A stretch of 64,000 nucleotides of DNA from Hymenobacter properus (GCF_015694735.1 NZ_JADQDP010000003.1:868001-932000); one strand, 5' to 3'; shown: positions 17,571-26,627, numbered from the stretch's first letter. Numbers and translations are program-made. Notes: a model not told the origin generated them from the sequence alone.

Positions 17571-17659
17571 CTGCCATCCTGAGCGCAGCGAAGGACCTTC
17601 TCACCAAGGAACCAGTCGTTCTTGGGTGAGAAGGTCCTTCGCTGCGCTCAGGATGGCAG
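17571..17659. repeat. Palindromic repeat, GTCATCCTGAGCGCAGCGAAGGACCTT family
   Basis: Arms of about 35 bases (CCATCCTGAGC... and ...GCTCAGGATGG) flank a short spacer. It ends four bases before the dioxygenase stop codon, so it may serve as terminator or 3' stabiliser for that gene. Second repeat family of the window, with members at 52418 and 57834. Confidence 0.85.
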
Positions 17660-17662
17660 ATG

Positions 17663-18187
17663 TTAGGCCACCGGCGCGGGGGCCTCCATGTAGGTGCCGC
17701 AGTTCTTGCAGGTGCGCAGGTCGTCGTTGGCCCAGAAGCGGTTCATGATGGGCGGCAGCTGCGCCACGATGTCGGTGATTTCGGCAAACTCCTCGTAGAG
17801 CTTGTGGCCGCAGTTTTCGCAGTACCACTGGAAGCCGTCGAGCTCGCCGCCTTCGCGGTAGCGCTCCAGCACCAGGCCCACGGTGCCGGCCGGCCGGCGC
17901 GGCGAATGCGGCACATTGGGCGGCAGCAGAAACATCTCGCCGGGCCCGATGGTGATGTCGACGGGCTGGCCGTCTTCGATGATTTTGACGGTCATCGTGC
18001 CTTCAATTTGCCAAAACAGCTCCTCGCCGGCATCCACGTGGTAGTCTTTGCGGGCGTTGGGGCCGCCCACCACCATCACAATGAAGTCCTTGTTGTCTTT
18101 GAACACCTGCTGGTTGCCCACCGGGGGCTTCAGCAAATGGCGGTGTTCGTCAATCCATTTTTGGAAATTGAAGGGGCGGGTTATCAT
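17663..18187 (-). CDS. nbaC: 3-hydroxyanthranilate 3,4-dioxygenase
   Basis: 174-aa cupin that opens the ring of 3-hydroxyanthranilate to give ACMS. Catalytic iron ligands H50, E56 and H94; substrate-binding R46 (GGPNARKDYH). The C-terminus carries the second, rubredoxin-like metal site of bacterial enzymes: C123/C126 (YCENCG) and C160/C163 (TCKNCG). Length is exactly that of the bacterial type. It is the most upstream of the kynurenine genes on this strand. A weak TAGCTTAG box lies about 30 bases upstream. Confidence 0.97.
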   Translation of the reverse strand: MITRPFNFQKWIDEHRHLLKPPVGNQQVFKDNKDFIVMVVGGPNARKDYHVDAGEELFWQIEGTMTVKIIEDGQPVDITIGPGEMFLLPPNVPHSPRRPAGTVGLVLERYREGGELDGFQWYCENCGHKLYEEFAEITDIVAQLPPIMNRFWANDDLRTCKNCGTYMEAPAPVA

Positions 18188-18286
18188 GGCAACGGCGTGG
18201 GTGGTTGGGGTTGCTAAGCTACGGCCGGGCCACGGTTTTTGCGCCAGCGGCCGACGGGGAAAGGATTGTGAACGCCTGTAAAAAGG

Positions 18287-18400
18287 AACGTCATGCTGAG
18301 CGCAGCCGAAGCATCTCGCGTGCTTCTACTAATCAATGACGTTGCAACGATTGGATTACTACCGCACGCGAGATGCTTCGGCTGCGCTCAGCATGACGTT
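18287..18400. repeat. Palindromic repeat, GTCATGCTGAGC family
   Basis: Arms of about 37 bases (AACGTCATGCTGAGCGCAGC... / ...GCTGCGCTCAGCATGACGTT) around a 40-base spacer, located in the divergent gap between the dioxygenase and the membrane glycosyltransferase-like gene. Confidence 0.9.
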
Positions 18401-18438
18401 TTGCAATGAGATTCATGTCAAGGCCTACCCTCATGCCC

Positions 18439-18446
18439 TACTTTTG
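18439..18446 (+). promoter_or_regulatory. -7 promoter motif TACTTTTG
   Basis: Exact TAnnTTTG match, 36 bases before the ATG at 18483, just outside the palindrome at 18287-18400. It excludes the longer in-frame start at 18336. Confidence 0.55.
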
Positions 18447-18482
18447 CCCACGGTGCTGTTTCGGGCGCCTGCCTTCCCTTCT

Positions 18483-20240
18483 ATGAAAAACTGGCTGCGA
18501 CTGGCGTTGCTGACGGCCTTCTACGGCGCGCTGTTCCTCGTTTTCACCTGGCCGCTGGCGGCGCATTTCACGTCGGAGTTTTTAGTGGTGCCCGGGCACG
18601 ATTCCTATACCTACCCCTGGAACGTCTGGCACTTCCGCACGGCGGTGCAAACCGGTCAGCCCATTTTTCATACCGATTGGCTGTTCTACCCGGGCGGCGC
18701 GTGGCTGCTGCTGCACACCTACACGCCTATTCTGGGCCTCATCGGCCTGCTGGTCGGCAACGACCTGCTGGCCGTCAACCTGGGTCTGCTGCTGAGCTAC
18801 GCCCTCTCGGGCGCCGGGGCCTACCTGCTGGCCCGCCGCTGGCTGCAAAGCCCGCTGCTGTCGTTGCTGGCGGGGTTCATCTTCGCCTACTCGCCCTACA
18901 AGCTGCAGCGCCTGCCCGAGCACTACAATCTGGTGCTCACGGCCACGGTGCCCTTCTACGTGCTGGCTTTTCTACAGGCGTTTGCGTTTGAGGAACGCAA
19001 ATTCCTGCCCCGGGTGCGCAGCTGGGGCGCGGTGGCCGGGTGCGTGGCGCTGGGCTTCATCACCTTGCTCAGCGACTATTACGTGCTGTTTGGGCTGCTG
19101 TATTTTTCGCTGGCCTACGCGGCGTGGTACTGGCTGGCGCTGGGACGTATCCGGTGGGGGGCGTTGCGCACTTGGGCGTGGCTGGGCGGCATCTTGGTGG
19201 TGAGCCACGTCCTCATCCGGCTGCTACGCCGCTGGGGTGTGGACGACCACGGCGCCTTCTGGTGGGGCGGCGACCTGGTCAGCTTCCTGCTGCCGCCGCC
19301 CACCAGCCGGTTTGTGTACTGGAACTGGGCCGCCCGGCTATACCACAACCCCCAGGTGTTCAACATGCCCGGCTCACTGGAGAACACGCTCTTCATCGGC
19401 TACGCGCTGCCGCTGCTGGCCATCGGGCTGTGGCTGCTGCGCCGGGTGCACCGCCGGCCGCTCTCGGCCGTGGCGCAGGATGCGCAGGGCCGCCCGCTGG
19501 CGTGGGTGCTCATCTTCTTTGCTATGCTCACGGTGCCGGCCCTGCGCATTTACGGCCACGACCGGCTGCACCTGCCCACCGCCCTGCTGCACTTCATTCC
19601 GTTTTTCAACAACATCCGCTGCCCCACGCGCTGGATTATGATGGTAGGCTTGTTCTTGCCCATCCTCACCTTCAGCGCCCTGGAGGCGGCCTGGCCGGCC
19701 CGCTTGCACGCCACGGCGCGCACGGCGCTGGGCCTGGTGCTGGTAGGCCTGGTGCTGTTTGAATACTGGCCCCGGCCTTACGACCGTAGCTCGCGGGCTG
19801 CGGTGCCGCGTGTATTTCACGAAGTGGCCAGGATGCCGGGCAAAACCCTGATTCCCGTGCCGCTGGGCGCTTCGAGTGGCAACCGACTGCTGGGCCAGAT
19901 GAAGGCCACCAGCTTGTTTTACCAAACGGTGCACCACAAGAAGATGCCCATCGGCTACCTCTCGCGGGTGTCGGACGAGCAGTTTGCGGCCCTGCAAAAC
20001 GACCCCGTGCTGGGCGGTGTGCTCCGGCGCCAGATTAAACCCGACACCGTTGCGCCCGCGCCGCCCGGCCCCGGGCAGGTGCAGGCCTTTCTGCGCCAGT
20101 ACGACCCGGCGGCCTTCGTCATCAGCCCCGAATTCCGCGAGCAGCCGGCCCACTTGTTCTTGCGCCAGCTGCTACAGCCCTACGGCTACCGCGAGCAGCT
20201 AGTGGACGGCTACGTGCTGCTCACACCGCCGGGCCAGTGA
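18483..20240 (+). CDS. Polytopic membrane protein, GT-C glycosyltransferase-like
   Basis: 585 aa. An N-terminal helix, then an external loop with VVPGHDSYTYPWN (D40), the place where GT-C enzymes keep their catalytic acidic residue. About ten further hydrophobic segments run to residue 430, followed by a C-terminal soluble domain (about 430-585). The segment YSPYKLQRLPEHYNL parallels NPQAVRLNVGHMNL in the protein at 26769-28703, so the two belong to one family. A role in transferring sugars from polyprenyl-phosphate donors is inferred from fold style and from the three neighbouring GT2 genes; no specific substrate is supported. Confidence 0.8.
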   Translation: MKNWLRLALLTAFYGALFLVFTWPLAAHFTSEFLVVPGHDSYTYPWNVWHFRTAVQTGQPIFHTDWLFYPGGAWLLLHTYTPILGLIGLLVGNDLLAVNLGLLLSYALSGAGAYLLARRWLQSPLLSLLAGFIFAYSPYKLQRLPEHYNLVLTATVPFYVLAFLQAFAFEERKFLPRVRSWGAVAGCVALGFITLLSDYYVLFGLLYFSLAYAAWYWLALGRIRWGALRTWAWLGGILVVSHVLIRLLRRWGVDDHGAFWWGGDLVSFLLPPPTSRFVYWNWAARLYHNPQVFNMPGSLENTLFIGYALPLLAIGLWLLRRVHRRPLSAVAQDAQGRPLAWVLIFFAMLTVPALRIYGHDRLHLPTALLHFIPFFNNIRCPTRWIMMVGLFLPILTFSALEAAWPARLHATARTALGLVLVGLVLFEYWPRPYDRSSRAAVPRVFHEVARMPGKTLIPVPLGASSGNRLLGQMKATSLFYQTVHHKKMPIGYLSRVSDEQFAALQNDPVLGGVLRRQIKPDTVAPAPPGPGQVQAFLRQYDPAAFVISPEFREQPAHLFLRQLLQPYGYREQLVDGYVLLTPPGQ

Positions 20241-20294
20241 GCGCGCGGGCCGCAAAAATTCAAACTCATTGCCCAACAGTACCCTCCTCTTCCT

Positions 20295-21086
20295 ATGAAT
20301 CTCTCCTTAGAAAACCGCCGCGCCCTGGTAGGTGGCAGCACCCAGGGCATCGGCCGCGCCGTGGCTGAGGCCCTGGCCGAAAATGGCTGCGCCATCACCT
20401 TGCTGGCCCGCAACGAAGACCGCCTGCGCGAGGTGGCCGCCGCCCTGCCCACGCCGGCCGGACAAGCGCACGACTACCTCGTGGCCGACTTCGACGACCC
20501 CAGCCACGTGGCCGAGGTGGTGCAGACTTACCTGGCCCAGCACCCGGTCGGTTTCCACATCCTGGTGAATAATACCGGCGGCCCGGCCGGCGGCCCGCTG
20601 CTGGAGGCATCGGTTGATGCGCTGCGGGTGGCGTTCAACCAGCACGTCATTTGCAACCACTTGCTGGCACAGGCGCTGGTGCCGGGCATGAAGGCGGCCG
20701 GTTTTGGGCGCATCGTCAACATCATCAGCACTTCGGTGAAGATTCCGCTGCCGGGCCTGGGCGTGAGCAACACCATTCGCGGGGCTGTGGCCAGCTGGGC
20801 CAAAACCCTGGCCAACGAGCTCGGCCCGCAGGGCATCACCGTGAACAACGTGCTGCCCGGCGCCACCCTCACCCAGCGCCACCACTCGCTGGTGGAGAAG
20901 AAAGCCGCCCAAACCGGCCAGCCCGCCGATGCCATCGAGGCCGACATGCTGCGCACCATCCCGGCCCGCCGCTTTGGCTTGGCCGAGGAGGTGGCTGCAG
21001 CCGTGGCGTTCCTGGCCTCGCCCGCCGCTGGCTACATCAACGGCACCAGCGTGCCCGTGGATGGCGGCCGCACCGGCAGCCTGTAG
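20295..21086 (+). CDS. Atypical short-chain dehydrogenase/reductase lacking the YxxxK motif
   Basis: 263 aa, SDR fold. Cofactor motif is GGSTQGIG (13-20) instead of the usual TGxxxGIG, and NNTGGP (92-97) replaces NNAG. The catalytic Tyr and Lys are absent: the alignment position reads L155-G-V-S-N159. S145 is kept. This matches a known SDR subgroup with imperfect NAD and catalytic motifs (BKR-like SDR-like). Homologues are often found with kynurenine-degradation genes in Bacteroidota, as far as I recall, which would fit the neighbouring dioxygenase; treat that as inference. It follows the membrane protein by 54 bases. Confidence 0.88.
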   Translation: MNLSLENRRALVGGSTQGIGRAVAEALAENGCAITLLARNEDRLREVAAALPTPAGQAHDYLVADFDDPSHVAEVVQTYLAQHPVGFHILVNNTGGPAGGPLLEASVDALRVAFNQHVICNHLLAQALVPGMKAAGFGRIVNIISTSVKIPLPGLGVSNTIRGAVASWAKTLANELGPQGITVNNVLPGATLTQRHHSLVEKKAAQTGQPADAIEADMLRTIPARRFGLAEEVAAAVAFLASPAAGYINGTSVPVDGGRTGSL

Positions 21087-21114
21087 CAATGGAATAAGAC
21101 GCAAATACTGTTAT

Positions 21115-21190
21115 CCGGCGCGCAGCCCAGTGCCTGCTCACGTCAGCCCCAAATGCTTTAGTCGTGAGCAGGCCCTGCGCTGCGCGCCGG
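21115..21190. repeat. 28-bp inverted repeat
   Basis: Arms 21115-21142 and 21163-21190 match at 26 of 28 positions, with a 20-base spacer. It lies between the SDR and GT2 genes, both plus strand. It is a different sequence family from the GTCAT palindromes. Likely a terminator or a small mobile palindrome. Confidence 0.75.
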
Positions 21191-21241
21191 ACGACAGATG
21201 TTTTCTGCTATTCCTTAATCATCAAGCGCAGCGCCAGCGTT

Positions 21242-21249
21242 TACCTTTG
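21242..21249 (+). promoter_or_regulatory. -7 promoter motif TACCTTTG
   Basis: Exact TAnnTTTG match 32 bases before the GTG at 21281. It lies downstream of the inverted repeat and supports the late start of the GT2 gene. Confidence 0.55.
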
Positions 21250-21280
21250 CTATTCATTTGCCTTGCCCAGCTTTCTTCTC

Positions 21281-22006
21281 GTGGTAAAATTCGATACACT
21301 TTCCATCGTCATTCCGGTCTATAACGAGGCCCGCACCATTCACCAGATTCTGGATTTGCTGCGTGAGCTGGAACTGGTGAATAACATCGGCAAGGAAATC
21401 ATCCTCGTCAACGACTGCTCCACCGATGCCTCGGCCGATACCATTCGGGCCTACGCCGCGCGCTACCCCGAAATGGGCCTGCGCCTGCTGGAGCATCCCG
21501 TGAACAAAGGGAAAGGCGCCGCGCTGCACACCGGCATCCGCGAGGCCACCGGCGACTACGTCATCATTCAGGACGCCGACCTGGAATACGACCCCGAGGA
21601 GTATAATCTGCTTATTCGGCCGGTGTTGAAAGGCTTCGCCGACGTGGTGTTCGGCTCGCGCTTCATGGGCGGCAACCCGCACCGGGTGTTGTTTTTCTGG
21701 CACAGCATCGGCAATGCCTGGCTCACCTTCCTCTCCAACATGTGCACCGACCTGAACCTGACGGACATGGAAACGTGCTACAAGATGTTCCGGCGCGACA
21801 TCATTCAGGGCCTGAAGCTGGAAGAAAACCGCTTCGGCTTCGAGCCCGAGGTGACCGCCAAAGTGGCCCGCGTGCCCGACGCCCGCATTTACGAGGTAGG
21901 CATCAGCTACTACGGCCGCACCTACGCCGAGGGCAAGAAGATTGGCTGGCGCGACGGTTTCCGCGCCATCTACTGCATCCTGAAATACGGCTTGCTAGGA
22001 GCCTGA
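21281..22006 (+). CDS. GT2 family glycosyltransferase (polyprenyl-phosphate sugar synthase type)
   Basis: 241 aa from the GTG at 21281. GT-A fold: [14 protein letters not shown] at the start, nucleotide-binding [23 protein letters not shown], the catalytic [14 protein letters not shown] with its D-x-D, and VFGSRFMGG. The second half carries [12 protein letters not shown] and [15 protein letters not shown], typical of dolichyl-/polyprenyl-phosphate hexose synthases without the C-terminal membrane domain. It would make a lipid-linked sugar donor for GT-C enzymes such as its neighbours. The start is set by the promoter at 21242 and by the onset of the domain. Confidence 0.9.
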   Translation: MVKFDTLSIVIPVYNEARTIHQILDLLRELELVNNIGKEIILVNDCSTDASADTIRAYAARYPEMGLRLLEHPVNKGKGAALHTGIREATGDYVIIQDADLEYDPEEYNLLIRPVLKGFADVVFGSRFMGGNPHRVLFFWHSIGNAWLTFLSNMCTDLNLTDMETCYKMFRRDIIQGLKLEENRFGFEPEVTAKVARVPDARIYEVGISYYGRTYAEGKKIGWRDGFRAIYCILKYGLLGA

Positions 22007-22090
22007 CGCCCGCTCGCAGCCGCCCCCGTCCCGCCCGAGAGCCTTGTGCTACCACCGAGCGAAGGACACGGGCGAGGCGGGAGCAGTGCC

Positions 22091-22645
22091 TTATTTGTCA
22101 GCGTTTAGTAGCTCAATATCGTCGAGGTAGATGTCTTCGGCACCGGCGTTGGCGCCCCGCCACATGTACACCTTCAACTGGGATTCGGGCGTGATGGTAG
22201 CCGGCATATCCACGGTTTGTTCGACTTCGACCCACTTGTTATATCCACCGGCTGTCTTAGCCAATTCAAGTCCTTTCCAAAGCAAGGGTTTTTGGTCGGG
22301 CGCAGTGGTAGCGGGGTCGACCTCTACAACCAGCGTAGCAGCCGATTTGTCGTTGGGCACGTTCACCCACGCCTTTATTTTTAATTTTGAGAACCGGGTA
22401 GTGCTGAGCTTGCTGGCTACACTGCTGTAGCCCAACGAGTATTCGGCGGCCGGCCCCACTTTCACCGAATAACGCCCGGAATGGGCTTTGGAGGTGGTGA
22501 GGGAGGGCGGGACGTCGCATCCGTTTGTCCAACCCGCGACCGATTCAAAGTCATTGCCTGCCATATACCCGGCCGGTTTTTCAGACGTGGCGTGGCCACA
22601 AGCGGCAAGAACCAGGGCCAAGAAGGAGTAGTAAGTGTTTTTCAT
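22091..22645 (-). CDS. Lipoprotein with carbohydrate-binding-like beta-sandwich
   Basis: 184 aa. Lipobox LVLAAC within the first 17 residues. The mature part begins NDFESVAGW, then SKAHSGRYSVKV, LKIKAWVNVP and ends DIYLDDIELL. This order (DFE..GW, ahSG..s..v, yvDdiel) is typical of CBM-like jelly-roll modules found in Bacteroidota surface proteins. No catalytic residues are seen. The ATG at 22645 gives the lipoprotein signal and lies 34 bases after a -7 motif. Convergent with the GT2 gene. Confidence 0.78.
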   Translation of the reverse strand: MKNTYYSFLALVLAACGHATSEKPAGYMAGNDFESVAGWTNGCDVPPSLTTSKAHSGRYSVKVGPAAEYSLGYSSVASKLSTTRFSKLKIKAWVNVPNDKSAATLVVEVDPATTAPDQKPLLWKGLELAKTAGGYNKWVEVEQTVDMPATITPESQLKVYMWRGANAGAEDIYLDDIELLNADK

Positions 22646-22679
22646 GAGGAAAGCAAAACGCGTGGAATACGCCACGGTC

Positions 22680-22687
22680 CAAAAATA
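22680..22687 (-). promoter_or_regulatory. -7 promoter motif TATTTTTG (minus strand)
   Basis: Exact TAnnTTTG match on the minus strand, 34 bases upstream of the lipoprotein ATG at 22645. Confidence 0.55.
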
Positions 22688-22764
22688 CAGCAAAACTGTG
22701 GTTAGCTGGCGGTAGCTAGTGAGTCATTAAGGGCTTGTTGGCACAGCTTGCGTTGCGCGGGGGC

Positions 22765-24312
22765 TTATTGCAGCTGCCCCCACAAGGGCAGTGCACCGGG
22801 TGCTTGACGGATGTAGTCGGGCGGGTGCTGGTCGTGGTGGTCAGGGAAATACGCTATGTGCCACCCTAGCGCCTGCAGGCGTTGCACTTGTGCCTGCGAG
22901 GGCCACCACGAGTACACGGGCCGGTTGGCGTAAAACATGGCCGTAATTTCGTCGCCGCCCAGCGCATTGAACACGACGTAGCCGGCCGGCACGTCCCGGT
23001 CGAGCTGGCGGTAGATAACAGCATTGTTCAGGCGGGCGGCCCGGCCCGCCGTAGGCCAGAACGGGTGGTCGACGCCTTCGTCCAAGTGGTTGCTGTATAC
23101 CTCGGCCGGCCGCAGGCTGAATAGCACCACGGTAGCGCCCAAGAGCACGGCGCCCGCTATGCCGGCTTTGGAGGGCGCCTGGCGCAGCCACTGCCAAGCG
23201 GCAGCCACCGGCAAAGCTGCCAGTAGCAACAGTACTGAGCTTACGACATAGGTGTAGGAATACATTTTAGTGGCGGCCAGCGAAAACAGGGTGTACACCG
23301 CCAGCACTGCCACCAGCAGGGGCAGCAGCCGTAGCAGCCAGCCTCGGTAGGCAGCTATTGCAAAGCCCAGCAGCATCAGGCCCAGTAGCACCCAGCCGTA
23401 ATGAAGCGGCAGTAAGTTCAGGTGGTAGTACCACGCCGCGCTGTGGCCCTCGAGGGCTTCGCCGAAGTGGCGAGAGTTGTAGGCGCGCTCGTAGCTGCTT
23501 TCGAGCGGAAAGCGCCACGCTGTGTAAAGCTGCCAGGGCAGCGCGACGACAACCGTTATCAGCAGCGCCGCGCCCAGGCGCAGGTATTCGCTCACGCGCC
23601 GGGGCTGCTCCAACACAATTGCCGTGCCCCAGCTGGCGTAGACCAACAGCCCAACCAGCCATTTGCACAGCACGCTGGCTCCAGCCAGCACACCCACCAG
23701 CACCAGCCACTTCGTGGGGTGGCGGCTGGTGCGGTACTCGTAGTAGGCCCACAGGCTGGCCGTGATGTACACGCCAAAGGCGACGTCGTTGTGGTCCATG
23801 CCGATGAGGCCGCTCGTTTGTTCCAACTGGTAGTGGGCAACTGCCAAGAGCAAGGCCAGCGCGTACCCCGTGTCGGCGTTAAACAATAAGCGTCCTATTC
23901 GGTAAGCAGGATACAGCACCAGGGTTCCCAGCACTACGCTGGGTAGCCGGAGCGCCAGCTCGTTTGTACCAAATACGGCCATGCTCAGTGCCATTTGCCA
24001 CATAAACAGGGGCTGCTTGTGCAGCCAGATGTGATTGCAGCACCACGCCTGGTAGTCGTATGGCAACAGTTGGTCGAGCCTGAGCATGGGCGCCAAGGGG
24101 TGGCTCATCAAGTGCTTCGCTACTAAAGCGTGGTAGCGCTCATCCCAGTCGTGCAGAAAAGGGTCGAGGGCGGCCATCAGCAGCCGCAGCAAGAACGACG
24201 CCCCCATCAGGGTGACCAAGGCACTGCCTATGCGGCGGCGATACCATAGCCACAGGCTGGCCGTTAGCAACAGGCCCGCGCCGGATAACAGGAGCAGATT
24301 TAGCGTGTTCAT
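22765..24312 (-). CDS. PMT/ArnT-like GT-C glycosyltransferase
   Basis: 515 aa, about eleven to twelve hydrophobic segments. The first external loop carries LHDWDERYHALVAKHL (D57/E58), the ArnT/PMT-type catalytic acidic motif, and LHKQPLFMW follows as in the PMT_2 family. The C-terminal soluble part (about 400-515) contains VVFNALGGDEITAMFYANRPVY. Enzymes of this family move a sugar from undecaprenyl phosphate onto lipid A, protein or glycan at the periplasmic face. Acceptor and sugar are unknown. A TAGCTTTG promoter lies 93 bases upstream. Confidence 0.9.
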   Translation of the reverse strand: MNTLNLLLLSGAGLLLTASLWLWYRRRIGSALVTLMGASFLLRLLMAALDPFLHDWDERYHALVAKHLMSHPLAPMLRLDQLLPYDYQAWCCNHIWLHKQPLFMWQMALSMAVFGTNELALRLPSVVLGTLVLYPAYRIGRLLFNADTGYALALLLAVAHYQLEQTSGLIGMDHNDVAFGVYITASLWAYYEYRTSRHPTKWLVLVGVLAGASVLCKWLVGLLVYASWGTAIVLEQPRRVSEYLRLGAALLITVVVALPWQLYTAWRFPLESSYERAYNSRHFGEALEGHSAAWYYHLNLLPLHYGWVLLGLMLLGFAIAAYRGWLLRLLPLLVAVLAVYTLFSLAATKMYSYTYVVSSVLLLLAALPVAAAWQWLRQAPSKAGIAGAVLLGATVVLFSLRPAEVYSNHLDEGVDHPFWPTAGRAARLNNAVIYRQLDRDVPAGYVVFNALGGDEITAMFYANRPVYSWWPSQAQVQRLQALGWHIAYFPDHHDQHPPDYIRQAPGALPLWGQLQ

Positions 24313-24404
24313 TGATAGTAAAGGCGGTGGGTGCCGTTGCCACCGCTCAGCCGCTGAGGCAGGATGGCCTTCATTTGCTGTGCAGGCCCGTGGGCAATCC
24401 GTCG

Positions 24405-24412
24405 CAAAGCTA
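24405..24412 (-). promoter_or_regulatory. -7 promoter motif TAGCTTTG (minus strand)
   Basis: Exact TAnnTTTG match on the minus strand, giving a leader of about 85 bases for the gene starting at 24312. Confidence 0.5.
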
Positions 24413-24484
24413 CGCCCGGCCGCTGTGCGGAACGAAACGACTGCGGGCGATTCGCAAACGCTGGTTTAGGAGTCGGCATCCCCG

Positions 24485-24847
24485 GTGAAAGAGCAGTTGC
24501 TTTGGAAGCTGATTTCGCTTTTATCAAAGCCGTCTTTTCTTGTCAATCAATGGTTACACCCCCGGCGGTACTGGCTAGGGCTAGTCGGTGTAGGTGTGGT
24601 GGCCGTTGCGTGCACGGCTCTGTTGCTCTGGCCCTTGTTGGCCGCGCCCGACAACCCCTCGATTACGTCCCGGGTGATGCCTTACAAGGTTGCTGTGCGG
24701 CTGGCCAAATGCTTCGGCAGAGCGAGGTGGAGGCAGCGGTTCGATACGGGCGCAATGCGGGAATGGAAGACGGGGGCACACCGTAGTTGGGACGGGGGCG
24801 GCCGTGGCGAAAAGGGAGTAGAACCAGTGCGGCAGGCATTTTTTTGA
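24485..24847 (+). CDS. Possible small membrane protein or gene remnant
   Basis: 120-aa frame from a GTG. Residues 1-60 look like a real membrane-protein N-terminus (LLWKLISLLSKP, then a strong hydrophobic helix LGLVGVGVVAVACTALLLWPLL), but the remainder turns Arg/Gly-rich and loses protein character. This could be the 5' end of a gene whose remainder was deleted or frameshifted within the glycosyltransferase island. No promoter or partner supports it. Low confidence. Confidence 0.25.
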   Translation: MKEQLLWKLISLLSKPSFLVNQWLHPRRYWLGLVGVGVVAVACTALLLWPLLAAPDNPSITSRVMPYKVAVRLAKCFGRARWRQRFDTGAMREWKTGAHRSWDGGGRGEKGVEPVRQAFF

Positions 24848-25121
24848 CAAAAAACTTACTGTCACGGGGGCCGGCTGGGCCCCCAAAGCACTGACTGAAT
24901 TGGGCGAGGAGTTGTAAATTGCAGCGAGCTATTTATGCCCAAACGAATACCAATTTCTGATTCCCGGACACAAACCAGCGCCTAACAGCCGGTTTTCATG
25001 TTTCCGGTCCCGGCCGCAAGCCAATTGCGCAGCTACACAACGAGTCTTTATGCTAAGAATATCAGAATGGAACAGCCAAGTGGTGGCTGGTGATGATACC
25101 TACCAAACGACGGCTTACGAC
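24848..25121. other. Intergenic leader of the membrane-protein gene
   Basis: About 270 bases that are more AT-rich than the surroundings near 24840-24870. A TAAATTGC box near 24914 is close to, but not, the TAnnTTTG consensus. Nothing else recognised. Confidence 0.35.
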
Positions 25122-26624
25122 ATGAGGCTGAGGCTCGTGCTGAGCGACAAACGCGTTGCGTGGCTATTGTCCGCCATTTTGCTTGGGGTGTCGGTGCTGG
25201 TCGCGTTTCTAACCAAAAGCACGTACGACAGCGGCGACAGCATCCACCACTACCTGTTCGCCAAATCCGTCCTGCAACACCCCGAAAACCTGCTCGACTC
25301 CTGGGCCAAGCCCGTGTTTACACTGCTGGCCGCGCTGCCCGCGCAAAGCGGGTTCCTGGGCATGAAGCTTTACCAGTGCGTCGTGGTGGCCGTGTCGGCA
25401 CAGTCGGCTTACGTGGTGGCGCGGCGGCTGCGGCTGCCGTGGCCAGCCCTGGCCGTGCTGTTTTGCTACGGAGCGCCCGACTATTTCCGCATTCAGTATT
25501 CGGGGCTCACGGAGCCCACGTTTGGGCTGTTGCTGATTGGGGCGGTTGCGCTGGCGGTTACCAACCGGCCGGTCTGGTCGGCGGCCTTGCTCTCTTTTTT
25601 GCCGTTTGCACGTTCCGAAGGAGCCATGTTTCTGGCCATTTGGATGGTGTACCTCGTCTGGGGCCGCCACTGGCGGGCCTTGCCGTTTTTGCTGTTGGGC
25701 TACGTGGTATACAGCTTCGTGGGTGGGTTGATGCTGGGTGATTTTACGTGGATATTCACCAAGAACCCCTACGGCTTTCACTCGCAATACGGCCACGGCT
25801 TGTGGAGCCGCTTTGTGGAGAACCTGCCGACGCTGCTGGGCTGGCCAATACTGCTTTTCTCGATAGTGGGCGGCTTGCGGATGCTGTGGCGGGCCACCCG
25901 CCCTGCTGAGTGGCGACAGCCGTCATTCCGGGCCGAGCTGCTGCTCATTTACGGCAGCATTGTGGCGTTTATCTTCATCCAATCGGCCTTTTGGGCCTTG
26001 GGATTGTTTGGCTCTTTCGGCATGACGCGCGTGCTGACGGTGCTTACGCCCTTGTTTGCCGTGGCGGCGCTGGGCGGGCTGGCGTGGCTAAGCCAGCTGG
26101 GGCGTACCGCGCGCACGCGCAATTTGATTGCAACCGCTGGTGTAGCGGCCGTCGTGTTCCTACTCTTTACCCACGACATCAACTACTGGGCCGAAAGCGG
26201 CATCAACGTGGGTGGAAGGAGCACGTTGCACTGGCGCCGCGATTTCCAGCCAGCGCCGGATATGGTGCTGGCCGACCGCGGCGCCAATTGGCTGAAGCGC
26301 TATAACACCGGCTACAGGTGGCACCCCGTTGCGTACACGCACCCCTATTTTGCGGTGCCCATGGACGTGGACATGTTCGATAGCACGGCTTCGCCTCCCC
26401 TCACCAGAGACTGGGCCCCGTACTTAGACGGCGTGCCCATGGGCACCTATGTATATTGGGACAGCTGGTTTTGCCCCGTCGAGGCGCATTTGCCGCTCGA
26501 TATGCTGCAGAAGGACGGCCGATTCAAGCAGCTCTGGAGAGACTCTATTCCGGTTGACGCTTCAAGACCAACCGGGGACCAGTTTCGAGCTGTGCTTTTT
26601 GAAAAGGTGAAAGCCGATAAATAG
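25122..26624 (+). CDS. Polytopic membrane protein, GT-C-like, in the glycosyltransferase island
   Basis: About 500 aa from the ATG at 25122 (an in-frame ATG at 25050 adds 24 polar residues). A first transmembrane helix is followed by a loop TYDSGDSIHHYLFAK (D at the GT-C position), then about nine helices to residue 370 and a C-terminal soluble region with HPVAYTHPYFAVPMDVDMFD. The YDSGDSIxHY pattern is seen in Bacteroidota membrane proteins annotated as mannosyltransferase-like; I cannot assign a substrate. It ends four bases before a 39-bp palindrome. Confidence 0.75.
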   Translation: MRLRLVLSDKRVAWLLSAILLGVSVLVAFLTKSTYDSGDSIHHYLFAKSVLQHPENLLDSWAKPVFTLLAALPAQSGFLGMKLYQCVVVAVSAQSAYVVARRLRLPWPALAVLFCYGAPDYFRIQYSGLTEPTFGLLLIGAVALAVTNRPVWSAALLSFLPFARSEGAMFLAIWMVYLVWGRHWRALPFLLLGYVVYSFVGGLMLGDFTWIFTKNPYGFHSQYGHGLWSRFVENLPTLLGWPILLFSIVGGLRMLWRATRPAEWRQPSFRAELLLIYGSIVAFIFIQSAFWALGLFGSFGMTRVLTVLTPLFAVAALGGLAWLSQLGRTARTRNLIATAGVAAVVFLLFTHDINYWAESGINVGGRSTLHWRRDFQPAPDMVLADRGANWLKRYNTGYRWHPVAYTHPYFAVPMDVDMFDSTASPPLTRDWAPYLDGVPMGTYVYWDSWFCPVEAHLPLDMLQKDGRFKQLWRDSIPVDASRPTGDQFRAVLFEKVKADK

Positions 26625-26627
26625 CAG

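Noticed and set aside
18336-18482. Upstream in-frame start for the membrane protein at 18483
   Set aside because: That stretch is the right arm of a palindrome and lies upstream of the TACTTTTG promoter.
24309-24527. Minus-strand frame upstream of the ArnT-like gene
   Set aside because: It contains that gene's TAGCTTTG promoter and has no protein character.
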